From positions 62,001 through 126,000 of the forward strand of contig JAYMGJ010000127.1 of NCBI GenBank assembly GCA_037178675.1: 64,000 bases of DNA. Direction: 5' to 3'. The notes under the pieces were generated by a model, which made no database searches, had not been told where the DNA came from, and worked only from the letters and a program-made list of their open reading frames with translations. Shown one piece after another: positions 1 to 12,249 of this stretch; the first letter of the stretch is position 1; every line of letters starts with the position of its first letter. A program made the translations under genes and the position numbers. The stretch is from Scleroderma bovista. Its lineage: Eukaryota > Basidiomycota > Agaricomycetes > Boletales > Sclerodermataceae.

Positions 1-74
1 ATGCGCGGTGGATGGTGATTGGTGTTCTTGGAGCTCTGACGTTGATCGCTTCTGTAATGGTGTCGAGGAGGTAA
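1..74 (+). CDS. C-terminal exon of a membrane-protein gene, partial at window edge
   Basis: The window opens inside a coding exon. Read from base 3 it is open for 23 codons to the TAA at 72-74, giving a hydrophobic end (RWMVIGVLGALTLIASVMV) followed by S-R-R, which looks like a last transmembrane helix with a short basic tail. The same exon is present on the minus strand at 38068-38142, where the first Trp codon has become TGA. The full gene would lie to the left of the window. Function unknown; the fuller remnant at 38068-39402 suggests a fungal protein with a disordered, proline-rich N-terminus and several C-terminal membrane segments. Confidence 0.5.
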   Translation, partial: ARWMVIGVLGALTLIASVMVSRR

Positions 75-303
75 TTAAGTGATCTGTGTGTCTGTAGGTT
101 CGTGATATATCCTTCTGTTCTCATGAAAACTTTATCATAGTCCGAATCGTCATTCGTCACCAACTGCCATCTTTTCGTACCATCGGAGCCCTCGTAAACT
201 TATTTCAGGCTTGTCGCCGAACACAATAGGGGATTTGAAATTCTATGTATGCGACCGGGTTCCTCAGCGGAACTGGTTGAAAGCTTTGCGATGGCTGGAG
301 CTC
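1..303. repeat. Inverted segmental duplication, left copy (partner 37836-38142)
   Basis: This block matches the reverse complement of 37836-38142 over its whole length, including the last exon of a membrane-protein gene and about 230 bp of 3' flank, with scattered substitutions and small indels. Similarity stops abruptly at base 303 (after the shared ggctggagct). Because the flank is as well conserved as the exon, this is a relatively recent segmental duplication and not just two distant paralogues. Confidence 0.7.
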
Positions 304-714
304 GGACTTCTAAGGCACTGTGTCTAAGTTTGCAGTAGGATTTCCATATTATACGGTGATAATAACGGTCTTTGAAATGTACTTAGTACTTGACTCGACA
401 GCTATGTTAGGATAACACACTCCTCAGTCTCGTAGGTACACACGCTGATTGTCATCTGCAAATCAGTTTCCCAACGCTAGCGCTGTGTTTCTGTCCTTGG
501 CATGGGTACCAGATATCGGATACGTGTCTTGCACAATGAATTGCATGGCGAGAAGAAAACATTAATGTAGCTCCACTAGCGCCCATGGCCCCAGATGGTA
601 TGAGCGAGGCGATGCACTGATACCTCGTGTCATCCGTGCGACGCTTGCAAGTCTCAGCCTTGTACCCTAACCACCACCTGCCTCTACTCGACACGCCACT
701 TTTTCGCGATCACC
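304..714. other. Intergenic stretch upstream of GTPase copy 1
   Basis: No coding segment is recognised. It should contain the promoter of the gene starting at 715, but no clear TATA box or other regulatory motif was identified. Confidence 0.4.
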
Positions 715-3700
715 ATGGCCCTTCAACCCACTGAGAGGCTTCAGCCTCGCTCAAGTTCCAACGCGAGTAAGTTTAGGCTCAATATCATGCATGCGATAGT
801 GATGATCGAACACTCTAGGTACTAAAACAGCACTTCGTACGGATCCTGTCGACCAGAGGGCTTGTACTAGTACTGTTGCAACTGGATTTTGCACCGATGT
901 CGCCAAGAATGTCCCACGCGACTCTACGGGAAGTATCCCTCGCATGGACCCTGCGATTGCCAGAAAGCACTTCGATCGCATTGGCCGTTTTAGAATCCTT
1001 GTCATCGGCAGATCCAATGCGGGTAAAACGACACTCTTGCAGCGCATTTGCAACACCACCGAGCTCCCGGAGATCTTCAATTCCAATGGAGATGAGGTAT
1101 GGCTATATCATCACACATTATAATTTATCATTCATTATGTCAACTTGCTGAAACATGCCAATTCCCAGATTGATCCTAATGTTGTGCAGGGATCTCAGGA
1201 GGTGAGTTCATGACCTGCCTGTTACACCAAGTCACTTACTATCCTCAGAGAGGAGAACATAGCATTGAAAATGAATTAATTTTTCGGAGCAATACAGGTT
1301 TCATCTTTCACGACTCCAGAGGATTTGAGGCTGGTTCTGAGAAGGAGGTAAAGCTGATGAAGAAATTTCTCATGGACCGTGCAGCCACAATGAAATTAGA
1401 AAAGTGAATCCATACAATATGGTAAGGTCATACTATCACTGAGAGATAATTAAACCTAAGTGGGGCAGGTATTGTATTCCATTGACTGATTATGAAAGGC
1501 CAATTGTAGCTGCAGAAGAGCTCTTCTTCAATGAATGCAACACAGGAAATGGTGAGATAGGCTGTTATGGTAATAGCATGGTGTTCTGAAAATACAGGGG
1601 ATAGTTCCTGTGATTGTGGTGCTGACAAAGGCTGATGCCATGGAGTTAGAGGCAATTGGGCAGCTCAGAGATGAAGGCTTGACAATGAAAGAAGCAAGGT
1701 CACAGGCAGGGGAATTAGTCAAACAGATGCTGATAGAGGTGAAGAAACAGGTTGAAGACCAGTTGGCAGAGTGCAAGCACCATCCTAATGACTGTTTGGA
1801 ACTATTTGGGGGGCATCAATTGATTTAGGTGTAGGCTTGTGCTGACTTCACTTATTTGTGCAGGTATGAATAAAGCCAATGCAGATTGTGACCCACTTCT
1901 AAGGTGCACAGTCAATGCACTGGATGATATGGAAGTGCAACAGCTTCTGATATCAGCACAACAAGTCAATTTCAACCTGAACATTGAATATGCTGTCAAG
2001 TAAGAAGTTACTTTTCTGTGGCTGTTACATAATGGAGCTGTGATGATTTGTAGATACATTATGCAGAAAGCAGATGGTCCATTTAACAAAAACACACTAG
2101 AATTGGGGATTCTGGATTGGATGCCATACATAGAGGTATTGACACCATTGGTATTGCTTGTGATATTAATGGAGATATGTTTCTAGGTGATTGGTTGTCT
2201 GGTGAATGAAATGGAAGGCAGCTAATCATAAAATGGTACATGGATTACTATTGTGGCCTGTTGCCTTGTCAGTCTGTGAGTGATTTCATGGCAGGTCCAG
2301 CTGGGTCTCTTCTCACTGTCTTCACCCCCACTTGGGTACTGTTGCCTTGACAGTGGGTGAGTGATTTGATGGCAGGTCCAGCTGGGTGTCTTCTCACTGT
2401 CTTCACCACCACTCTGGTCCTGTTGCCTTGATAGTTTGTGAGTGATTTCAGGTCAGGTCCAGCTAGGTGTCTTCTCACTGTCTTTGCCCCCACTCTGGTC
2501 CTGTTGCCTTGACAGTCTGTGAGTGATTTGATGGCAGGTCCAGCTGGGTGTCTTCTCACTGTCTTCACCCCCACTCTGGTCCTGTTGCCTTGACAGCTTG
2601 TGAGTGATTTCATTTCACGTCCAGCTGGGTGTCTTCTCACTGTCTTCACCCCCAATCTGGTCCTGTTGCCTTGACAGAGAGTGAGTGATTTGATGGCAGG
2701 TCCAACTGGGTGCCTTCTCACTGTCTTCACCCCCACTCTGGTCCTGTTGCCTTGACAGGAAGTGAGTGATTTGATGGCAGGTCCAGCTGGGTGTCTTCTC
2801 ACTCTCTTCACCCCCACTGTGGTCCTGTTGCCTTGACAGAGAGTGGGTGATTTGATAGCAGGTCCAGCTGGGTGTCTTCTCACCGTCTTCACCCCCACTT
2901 TGGTCCTGTTGCATTGACAGAGAGTGAGTGATTTCATGTCAGGTCCAGCTGGGTGTCTTCTCACTGTCTTCACCCCCACTCTGGTCCTGTTGCCTTGACA
3001 GGAAGTGAGTGATTTGATGGCAGGTCCAACTGAGTGTCTTCTCACTGTCTTCACCCCCACTATGGTCCTGTTGCCTTGACAGTTTGTGAGTGATTATGTC
3101 AGGTCCAGCTGGTGGTTTTCTCACTCTCTTCACCCCCACTCTGGTCCTGTTGCCTTGACAGCTTGTGAGTGATTTCATGTCAGGTCCAGCTGGGTGTCTT
3201 CTCACTGTCTTCACCCCCACTCTGGTCCTGTTGCCTTGACAGGAAGTGAGTGATTTGATGGCAGGTCCAGCTGGGTGTCTTCTCACTGTCTTCACCCCCA
3301 CTCTGGTCCTGTTGCCTTGACAGGAAGTGAGTGATTTGATGGCAGGTCCAGCTGTGTGTCTTCTCACTGTCTTTACCCCCACTCTGGTCATGTTGTCTTG
3401 ACAGAAAGTGAGTGATTTTATGCCATTTCCAGCTTGGTGTTTTTTCACCATTTCCACCCAATCTGATCCTGTTGCCTTGACAGAGAGTGAGTGATTTCAT
3501 GTCAGGTCCAGCTGGGTGTTTCCTGATGATCTTCTCTATCACTCTGTTCTTCATACCACGCCAGAAAGTGGGTAGTTTCCTCTTGGGTCCAGCTAAGTAC
3601 TTTTTGATTTTATATCACTCTCACTCTGGTCCTGGTATCTTCATAGTGTGTGAGTAATTCTCTACTATCTTTAGCTCAATGTCTTCTCAATACCCTTAAC

Positions 3701-4713
3701 CTCCCTCTGGTATTGTTGTATTTACAGCTAGTGAGTGATTTCACCTCAAATCTGGCTAGATATGATTCCTCATTGGCACATTGTCTTTACTATCATACAT
3801 TTTCTCGATAGAGTGTGAGTGACTTAATCTGACATCTAGCTTTGTATTTTATCACTGTTATTATTCCCACCATGATTTTGGTGTGTCAATAGGAAGTGAG
3901 TCATGTCATGTATATATTATTGTACTATCATACTAATGTCCTGCCTTTCCATCTTTTCAGCAAGTCAGTCAATTTCCATCATTGGCCTTTTATGGCCATT
4001 ATTGTGCATTTTCCTCATATTACTTCTTTACTTCTTTAGGATGTTAGTCATTTCTATATCTTTTTCGCACTGCTTATCCATTACATATTTTACATTGTCT
4101 AGAAAGTAAGTTATCATTTTCTCATTCACTGATATGTTTCCATGTGTTCCCTCAGAATCTGGTATGTTTTTGTTTTCTGTCCATCATATCTCCATCATCT
4201 CTCCCACATAGCATGTCAGTCAAATTTTATGGGTTTATCCTTAGCTTATGGTTGTCATTGCAACAAAGAAAATACTTCTCATTGATAGTTTTGAACTACC
4301 TATTTTGTGCCCATCTCACATTGGGTCTTCTGTGCAGCAGTGCATAATACATGGTGCTGGTGAGCCACATCCATTCCTTGCCCACAATTTCTAAATTTGT
4401 CAAAGCATGTATCCTCATTTTTGAGTACTCCTACTTCTATTTATGAGCAAAAGCAGATCAGAAGGACATCATTGCACTTGCAGTCAAGGAATACCAAGAG
4501 TCTAGGATTCAAAGTACTATTGTTGTGGCCCTTCAACACATTATCCAGGAATATAATAAAGATCATATCAACTTACAGCAGGCCATTTTTGATATCATTT
4601 TGGAAAACCACATGTGTAAGTTTGTATTATTTATAAACACATGAAACCTTGAATACAGTTTTGTCCCAGCAAACAAATTCAATTTGGCACAGCAGCCAGA
4701 AAATCAGGCTTGA
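715..4713 (+). pseudogene. G-domain GTPase with microexon array, copy 1 (nonsense codon)
   Basis: Exons: 715-766, 819-1096, 1169-1201, 1249-1421, 1469-1551, 1605 onward, 1864-1999, 2054-2135, probably 2187-2201, 26 microexons (2273-4214), then 4338-4359, 4457-4615 and 4670-4713 (TGA). The G domain shows the P-loop GRSNAGKT, switch motif HDSRGFE and the TKAD guanine-specificity motif, as in MMR_HSR1/AIG1-like fungal GTPases. Exon lengths 33, 173, 83, 136 and 82 equal those of copies 2 and 3 (copy 2 has 85 for the last). Two lesions: TGA at 1405-1407, where copies 2 and 3 have an Arg codon before I-H, and the donor after the TKAD exon, where gt has become gg. The C-terminal exons stay in frame with phase-0 microexons and end with S-N-K-F, matching S-N-R-F of copy 2. 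Probably a recently silenced gene; readthrough or an expressed allele elsewhere cannot be excluded. Confidence 0.75.
2273..4214 (+). repeat. Microexon array 1: 26 tiny exons separated by 50-81 nt introns
   Basis: Each unit reads acceptor cag or tag, three bases, then donor gtgagt or a close variant. Left ends and exons: 2273 TCT; 2354 TGG; 2435 TTT; 2516 TCT; 2597 CTT; 2678 AGA; 2759 GAA; 2840 AGA; 2921 AGA; 3002 GAA; 3083 TTT; 3162 CTT; 3243 GAA; 3324 GAA; 3405 AAA; 3484 AGA; 3565 AAA; 3647 TGT; 3728 CTA; 3812 AGT; 3893 GAA; 3961 CAA; 4040 GAT; 4103 AAA; 4156 AATCTG; 4212 CAT. The first 16 or so introns are recognisable copies of one 78-nt sequence; later ones lose nearly all similarity and shrink to 50 nt, yet the splice signals and the 3-nt exon size persist. 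The preceding exon ends in phase 0; phases 1 and 2 meet stop codons inside the array (CTT then AGA; CTA then AGT), phase 0 does not. Intron identity of the repeats is inference from these signals. Confidence 0.75.
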
Positions 4714-5562
4714 TCAAGCCAGATTTTTTTGTTGATAGGTAAACTTCTGCCCATGCTATGATTCCAAATTGAATGTATATTAACACCTTTATCTAGTACA
4801 AAGCAATTGTCTCCTTCCTAATGATGTCAGCTGTCTAAATAGGTTGTGTTTTGTTGAAGGAAGCATATCCCTCATGGTTTTTGAATTTTATTTTCCTCAT
4901 GCATAGTACATATATAAAAGAAAACTCCTAGCTCTGTCAAATCTTTTTTTCAAGAATATCATTTCTTTGGTGTTCTCTCCATTAGCAGCACATTGTATGC
5001 CTTCAGTCAATCATCATGAAATGAATTATGTGCCAGGACTTACTGATATGAGAAGGCCACTATGGAGAAGACTGTTCCATGGGTCGTCAATCATACATGT
5101 AGTTAGCATACAGGAAAATTGATCACTGATCCCCCAGCTACATGTGCCTCACAATTTGCAAGTTTGTTATGAGTCCTCCAGTGCAGTCGTAGTTAAAGCT
5201 GTGCCTGGACTTGACATTATGAGGATATGGGGGATCAGCAACTGTCCTTTCAGGGTGATTGTAATGCACCAACTTTTTTATTTTATTTAATCTGTGATTA
5301 GATTATGTCTTATCTGTAGACTGTCTGGACCACAGCCTCATGTTGTGATCGCGGTATGTTAATATTCGGTTAGTACTTATTGCATATTTTCTCATCCCAC
5401 ATACCACTTACCATGCCTAGGGTGAATCAGATCCAGCTTTATCAAGCACAGAAGCTGTCGTTCTGCCTGTGGGAAACGGTTCGCAAATGAAACCCGGGTC
5501 CTCCAACACCTGAATCAACCCTCAACCGGCTGCGGATCATGGATCAATGAGTTATCCTGTCA
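4714..5562. other. AT-rich stretch with no recognised gene
   Basis: Lies between the end of GTPase copy 1 and the Plavaka remnant. Short ORFs only. The last 150 bases may hold the degenerate 5' end of the Plavaka gene. Confidence 0.4.
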
Positions 5563-7452
5563 TTGTTGCACCCCAACCCAAATGGCCCTGTGGTCGAGCC
5601 CAGGTATCAGCCTGATCAGACTCACGACAGATTTTCGGAAGACAAGATTGTCAGCAATGTTCGGAGTCAGGGTGGATTTGGAAGTGAAGAATATCCATTT
5701 GAAGACGCTCCATTTGAAGACGATCCTACACCAGTAGTGGACGATCACCCCAATGTTCCATCTCTATATCGAGGGGGAATGGTCTTCCTGGATCAATTCT
5801 TCAGTGATGAATATGCAGCTCTTTGTCAAGAGAATCTCTACTATCCATTTGCATTGGGAGTGGACTGGGAGTTGGCGTCATGGCTTCTGCGCTTGCGCCT
5901 AAGAATGGCTGCCATTGATGAATTCTTATCCCTGCAGTTCGTACGTCCCTTTTTCTTTCTTCTTTTTTTTTTTTTGAGGCCAATTGGTATCTCAGATTAA
6001 GCAGCTGCCCATCTCATTTCGATCGGCAAAGGAACTTCACCTTTGCGCAGAAATGCTACCACCTGGCCCTCGCTGGAAATCCCGCCCTCTCAGCACTTGG
6101 GTCTCTACAAAGCAGCAAGCCATCCTCTACTATCGGGACCCAATTGAATGTCTCTAGTCCTTACTCAGTCACCCCTTCTTCAGTTCACACATCTCTTTTG
6201 TCCCGCGCAAAGTATGGTCTTCATCTGTGCGGATCATTCGGATTTATGAGGATTGGATGTTGGGGAATCACGCCTGGAGTTTACAGGTACGCCAATTACT
6301 TCTCAGACCTTGATGCCTTCCTGAATCTGCAAAGGATCAAATACCCAATGGTGGAACACTTCTCAGTGTCGTGCTGTCTTCTGACAAGACAAATATTTCG
6401 ATTATGACCGGTAACAGGATGGCACACCCACTTTTGCTCAGCCTCGCCAACATTGATAGTGACATCCTGAGCAAGGGTTCGTTATGCGGCTTTGTCCTCC
6501 TTGCACTCTTACCTGTCACATCTTTCATTCACAAGAAGTCCCGCATTCGCACTTTGTTATCCGACCGGCTTGTCCATGAAAGCCTGGATTTCGTGCTCCA
6601 TCCCCTCAAGATTGTGGCTGCTATTGGAGTCATGATGAGTGATCCCGTTGGAAACTTACGGTACTGTTTTACTCCCCTTGTCGCCTATATTTCAGATATG
6701 CCTGAGCAAAGCTTATTGTCAGGCACTGGTCCCAAAGCCTCACTGGTGTTGACTGCCACTCATAAGGAATTTGGCGATCCCTTTCCCCATCTGTCTCGCA
6801 CAGCTACCCGGACTCTTGATGACATTTGGTGGGCCTGCTCGGCTGCTGACCCTAATGACTTTGAAGAGTTTCTCAAGGTTGCCAAACACTACTTCCTCAA
6901 TGGCGTGCATGAGCCCTTTTACAGAAACTGGCTACTTAGTGACCCTTCGATTTTCCTCACGCCAGAGATGCTGCACCACTTCCACTGTTTGTTCTGGGAT
7001 CATGACGTCCCATGGTGTATCTTTGCTCTTGGACCGGACGAGATCGATTACTGATTTTCTCTTGTGCAAGCCCCAGTTGGATACCGCTCATTTGAAGAGG
7101 GTATATCAAAACCAAAGCAAGTAATGGGTCACAATCACCGTGCTGTGCAGAGGTATATCGTGGGAGTAATCGTGGGCGCTGTTCCCATGAAGTTTTTGGC
7201 AGCCATTTACTTCCTTCTTGACTTTCGTTACCTTGCACAAATGCATCAATTTGACGACAATTCCCTAGCCAAACTCGAGGCAGCACTGCACAACTTCCAC
7301 AATAATAAATCGGCGATTATCACTGCTGGTGCAAGATGGGGCTCCAATGGGCCTATCAATCACTGGGAAATTCCCAAACTCAAACTCCTTCAGCATGTTG
7401 TATCATCGATTCGTAACTCTGGACCCATTATGCAATGGACGGTGTGCGCCTA
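5563..7452 (+). pseudogene. Plavaka-type transposase remnant
   Basis: The translated fragments follow the fungal Plavaka transposase (a CACTA-like DNA transposon family of basidiomycetes) in the right order: WELASWLLR and AAIDEFLSLQF (5863-5940), an LPISFRSAKELHL segment just after 6000, LYYRDPIEC near 6130, YEDWMLGNHAW near 6245, then 6371-7054 with LSSDKTNIS, MTGNRMAHPLL, VMMSDPVGNLRYCFTPLVAYI and FLTPEMLHHFHCLFWDHDVPWC, and 7064-7453 with PVGYRSFEEGISK, QRYIVGVIVGAVP and FRYLAQM. The reading frame changes several times and the 3' part stops at about 7448 where LTR-like sequence begins. Family membership is recalled from known proteins. Inactive copy. Confidence 0.8.
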
Positions 7453-8027
7453 AGTGAGGGAAGAGGTCAGAACAACCAACAACCAACACCAAATGACAGC
7501 AAAATGCGAGTGGTGGTCTTCCTTTGTGTTTCTGGTATTTAATCTCCTCAGGGGGATGTGCTGCACACCTTCAGGCAGGATGCAGGAGGGAAGGGAAGGG
7601 CTTCTGATGGGGATGGAATGCGACTGGGGATTGTATTGACTCCTCTTCAGCCTACCACAGTGGTTAGGAAGAGTCCTGGGATTGAAGAGCGATAATTAAA
7701 TTTAATGCAACAAACTATAAGCGGGAATTTCATGTATAATTTATCAGATACTTTCAGTATAGATTGGCAACAGGGGGGTAATAGCAGTGATGGAGCAACA
7801 GGGAAGCAAGGGGACAGTTCCTGCTTCAAGAATGCGATGGACAGTGATGGGATGGAGTGGACAGAGATGCTAGACTGCGCTTGAGCCTAGAGAAATGATC
7901 AGATACAAGATATATCTGATAAACAACAATATAGGAGCTTTAGGCCAGCACTGAGTGACCTACAAGTCCAAAGACAAAGATAGAGCTTATAGACAGAGAG
8001 GGAGAGTGGATGTGGTCGCTTTATTGA
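7447..8027 (-). repeat. Degenerate LTR-like segment
   Basis: Several short blocks (for example gcgagtggtggt and gggatgtgctg) resemble the inner part of the 1.9-kb repeat at 12250 onward in the same orientation, suggesting an older, diverged copy of the same LTR inserted at the end of the Plavaka gene. Boundaries are uncertain. Confidence 0.35.
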
Positions 8028-9955
8028 GGACCGCCAAGAAGCAGAAGAAACTGAAGGAATAACGTCAATTGTGGTATGAGAAAGGAATGCACATGTCTGC
8101 AGTCCAACTCCCATACCAGAACGATCAAAGAAGCCGAAGAATTGTAGGAGAAACGAAGGAGAAAGAGAAGAAGTGATTTTTAGCGCCCAAATGTCATTTT
8201 TAGGCACCCAGTGCCGGCATTCCGGTATTTTGAATAGCTCCGTCGTTTCTAAAGCTATCAGGCATGTGACTATACCGTCAGAGAGCCTAGAACGTGGTCT
8301 ATCTGCCTGTCAAGTTCCGATGCAAATCTGTTCATTTCCCACGGAGATATTCCCCCCGCAATCCAGATGTTCGCTTCATCGCTCACTATGGAGTCCATAT
8401 TTTCTCTGGATCATTTCTCCGCTATTGCTGCAGATCTCCACTATGTCCTGCTCTTAGGACAGCTTCTCCCAGAGTTCCCGTGCACTGCCTGGCACGTATC
8501 TTCCCAGCCTGCTCCCTCAGTCCCTCTCGTTTTCGGTCAGCGCATTCTCCTCGTCAGTCCTGCGTCAAGGACATACTTCGGTCATCTTAGGTCTATTGTC
8601 AAGCTTGAGAAGTCTTCTCTGGTCGTCTCTGTGTCCCCTGAGCCCTTAGCCTATGGTCCCTTCCTCCCAGATACTTGCCATATCCATCTTCCTCTGTCGT
8701 TCGTCTCACTTCCCTGGATGCATCAAATTCAATACTCTATCCGCTTCCCTACTTTCAGACGACGTCCCCCAGCACCATGACAGTTATTCCCCCCACTTTA
8801 TAGTGCTATTAGGAAGAGGAACCCTCTCTCGTTCTTTCCCAGAAGAGAGCTTGTCAAGGGAGCCCATGGTTGCGCTTTAGCAGCGCTAGAACACATGCAC
8901 TATACCTTAGTGTATGCTGACCCCCCAAAAAGACCTCTGGACCCCTGGTACCCTTCTTGTGGCTGTTTTGTCTCGGATCAATCCCCCTATTTATCTCAGA
9001 TCTTCCCCATTGTTGTCCCATCAAATTCCTGATGGTACACAGCCCCCCCATCAAACTTCTTAGGCTGTGCATCAATGACTCCTTCTGCTGTGCAGTGACT
9101 CATCCCTTGCTTACTGATGCTCTCTTGTCATCAGTATTACTCTATCCCTTTTGCATTTTTGGTATATTACTCAGCTGATGACTCACTCCCTTACCAATCA
9201 ATCTTGTCATGCAGCTTACTCATTCCTTTACTCAGCAGCTTATTCATGCTTCCTATGCTTACTCATTCCTGCTTATCCCTTGCTTACTGATCGCTTACAA
9301 ACCCCTTACAAAGCTCTTACCAATCCCTTACCAATCCTTGACAAATTCTGCTTACTCCCTTCTCTTTTTGTACTTTAATGCTGTGCCCCCCCATGTATTT
9401 AAACCCCTGGGCTCAGCCCAGTGAAAAGACCCAATTGCACGAAATTATCCCTCTCTCAGACTCTCTCAATCAGTATCCCTTCAGTCTTTGAGTCCTTGTA
9501 GGCTTCAGTGAAGGTCTAAAGGTTCAATATTGTCAAGTTTATCCAAGTTATTCAAGATCTATTCTTTATACTAGGCTCAAGCGGAGTCTAGGCTTCATAC
9601 AAGTCAATCTTCCTCGCCTCTGGACATCAGAGGCATCTCTGCCCCTTTGCTGCACCAATCTCTAGGTGTTGTATCGCTGTTTCAGTCTCAGTCAACCCAA
9701 TCCCCGCTTTGACACTTCCTAGGCTTTAGGAAGAGTCCAGACCCCTATCCCCTTCATCATCTATTGCTCCTGTACCCCAGGAGTATCCTGCATCATCGTC
9801 TGCATCACCCTGTTGGTGTAGATCCTCTTCCCCCCTCCTCAGCACATCCTCTCTGGACACCGCAGAGGTAAACCAACACTCACACATTTTCGTAGTCCTC
9901 TGTTGGTGTTGTGTTTGGGTTATTACTCCAACCCAAATCCACACTTTGACTCACA
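8028..9955 (+). repeat. 1.9-kb inverted repeat, left arm (LTR-like)
   Basis: Matches the reverse complement of 12250-14110 over its whole length with a few percent divergence by eye. It ends in ctttgactcaca, and the same end recurs at 23262, so the inner end behaves like an LTR 3' end (..CA). A TATA-like gtatttaaa at about 9398 is followed by the transcript-like segment shared with 22482-23262. The arms point at each other with their 3' ends inward, which is not the arrangement of an intact LTR retrotransposon. ORFs inside occur in both arms but resemble no known protein. Confidence 0.7.
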
Positions 9956-11556
9956 GTGGTTGTGTCCCTTCACTCACAAGACCTTCCAGGGTGCCGGGCA
10001 ATGCCAGGCCGACAGTGGGGCCTTCTGCTGGCAGCAAACACAGACGCCCCTCTGTTTCTGACGATGAACTTGAACCAATTTCTGCCAGCCTCACTCTGAG
10101 GAATGGTGACAACAGTCCTTCTGTCGTTGGATCCATGACCCTCGCCTCTACATCTGAATCCATGACACTTCAGCCTTCTCGTATGCGCCAGCTGAAGAGA
10201 ATTGCATGGAAGATGGCCGACAACGGCAGCATTCCTCTTGAAAAGTTGAACCAATTCATTGAGGTATGCTTCCCTACTATACACGTCAATCATTCTAATT
10301 ACTCGTCATGCAGCTCGGCGACATATTCAAGCTCATTCCCATAATGCCAGGCTTCCCTCAAAAGTCGACTTTTTGCTTGTCTGCTGTCGCCCAACCTCAC
10401 GGCATATCTAATTGATGCTAACACTCACATCATGGTGCGACACTTCCAACTCAAGCCTACTTTTACTCACGTAATTACAGGATTTTATTCAGAAACATAT
10501 GGATGTGTTCAAGGTCACAGTGGTCATGTTCGAGGATCCAGAAGTTCACGCACTTTTGACAAAAACGGTTACAAGGATGTTGACAACCATCCGCGGCCAG
10601 ATCAAGAGTGGAGTAAGTACATACAACAATACTTTGATCACGCTAATCTGCATTTAAGTTGGTCAAGTCGCTTTACCGTTGCTTGAGTATCATGGACGTG
10701 CTTCAGATCCTTTCTCGTGCAGGTGGCGGTCACATTGATGTTGATGCTTCACACTGGCATCGCGCTGCTTTCTTAGTAAGTCCACAATCATTGCTATTGT
10801 TTTTTTTACTGACAGTGACCATACTAGCGTACCTGCCTCCGAATCTTTATTATGAATCTCAGCAACTTTCAAGAACATGCCCTCGCGGACCTTTATTTTC
10901 CTGCCATCATCCCATTCATGCATCCTAGTCTTTGTGAATATGTTTCAGAACAGCTTGACATTGACATTGAAGAGGAGAGGAATGCCTTGAATGGCGCTCA
11001 TGCTGACGAGGAGCCTGACTCTCAAGATGTGCCGGTTGCAGGCGAGGATGATCATGAAATGTCTGATGAAGAACTGGATGCGGAGGGTATTCCTGATGAT
11101 GATTATTCTGGTCAGGTCAACGATGAGGCTGCATTTCAGGACGAGGATTTGGATGTGGAGGGGGGGAATGATGAGGGTGAGGATGTGGATGTGGAATTTC
11201 TCGAGGAATGCCCCAAGAAGGTGAAGAAGGAGTCACCCACAAATTTCCGTGCCAAAGACTACTGGAAATTTACTGACGCTTGTCTTGACGCTATCTGGAG
11301 GAATGCCCGTATGAAGTCGCAGAACAAGGAGGAATATCAGACCATTTACGCAAGGTAAGTTGTTGTCTACATTCGTTATACAAAGCTAACTTTCTACAGC
11401 GTGTTTGTCGAATATCTTCAAGCAGATCTGTATGATTACCCTGGTCGCAAGAGACTTCTCAAGTTGCTCAAGTCGAATGTTGCGGATGTTATTGCCGCCC
11501 CTCACACCAGTAGCATACCTTGGCAGAACACTATCCAACAGGGATTAATCTGGTGA
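9956..11556 (+). CDS. Hypothetical acidic fungal protein between the inverted repeats, 5' end possibly cut
   Basis: Exons: up to 10263, then 10351-10434, 10481-10612, 10659-10775, 10828-11354, 11400-11556 (TGA); all junctions are GT-AG and keep one frame, giving about 440 residues if read from the repeat boundary. The frame is open into the left repeat, whose end provides no ATG; the first ATG in frame is at 10134, so the native start may have been lost. Visible parts: a Ser/Pro-rich N-terminus, a helical middle (SLKSRLFACLLSPNLTAYL, SHWHRAAFL, LYFPAIIPFMHPSL), a strongly acidic linker at 10960-11215 and a C-terminal W-N-T-I-Q-Q-G-L-I-W. The pattern resembles an uncharacterised protein family common in Agaricomycetes; no function is assigned. 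Clean splicing suggests a working or recently working gene. Confidence 0.65.
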
Positions 11557-12249
11557 ACGCTACACCTTTTCGAACAATCTGTTGCACCATCTCTCTTGCA
11601 TCTTCTTACATCTTAATCATTGCTCATTAGTCGTAGATAGTACTTGTGTTATGCCCTGCTCCAATGACAGTGACCTTGTTTGCTTTTTGTCTGTACACCT
11701 GTGTTGTAAACTAAACCTCAAGGAGACATCCTCCTGGTGATACACCCATGGCATATGATCAATGACATCGAGCTAATGTACCCTCAACAATGTCGAACAG
11801 ACATAGTACATTGACACACCCATGATAATACCACGACACACCCATGACAATGACACCATGATGCAAATTAACTATCTACAGGTGATATCACTGTTACTAG
11901 CTCCCGGGACACTGAATAGATGTCCCAGTCTGCATGAAAAATCTTGTACATTGCTAGACACAGAATCCGAACCATGTTTACATACGCAAAACGTCACTGA
12001 GAGCCTATGGAAACCACATTAGGTGATGGCACTACATTCGACTCCAATAATATAAGGCCCACCCACATGGAAAGATACACCACCGACCGAACTGTGCTGT
12101 CAGCTGACATCTGCTGCTGTTGACATAATTTTTATATCTTCGGCAACTGGCCGTGTACATCGAAATGCATTAGGTCAGCATGGATAAAATGGGTAATCCA
12201 AGGGATTTTGCTCGGCCCAAGTCGGGACCCCCTCAACAAAGGCTCACGT
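11557..12249. other. Spacer with short dinucleotide-like repeats, no gene
   Basis: Contains repeated short motifs such as cacacccatga around 11740-11860 and no convincing coding segment. Confidence 0.4.

Noticed and set aside
2269..3554. Repetitive minus-strand ORFs at array 1
   Set aside because: Same artefact as in array 2; the frames end as soon as the introns diverge or change length.
8173..8880. ORFs present in both inverted-repeat arms (about 137 codons)
   Set aside because: No similarity to any known protein family and no splice or start context; similarity between arms is simply that of the repeat.
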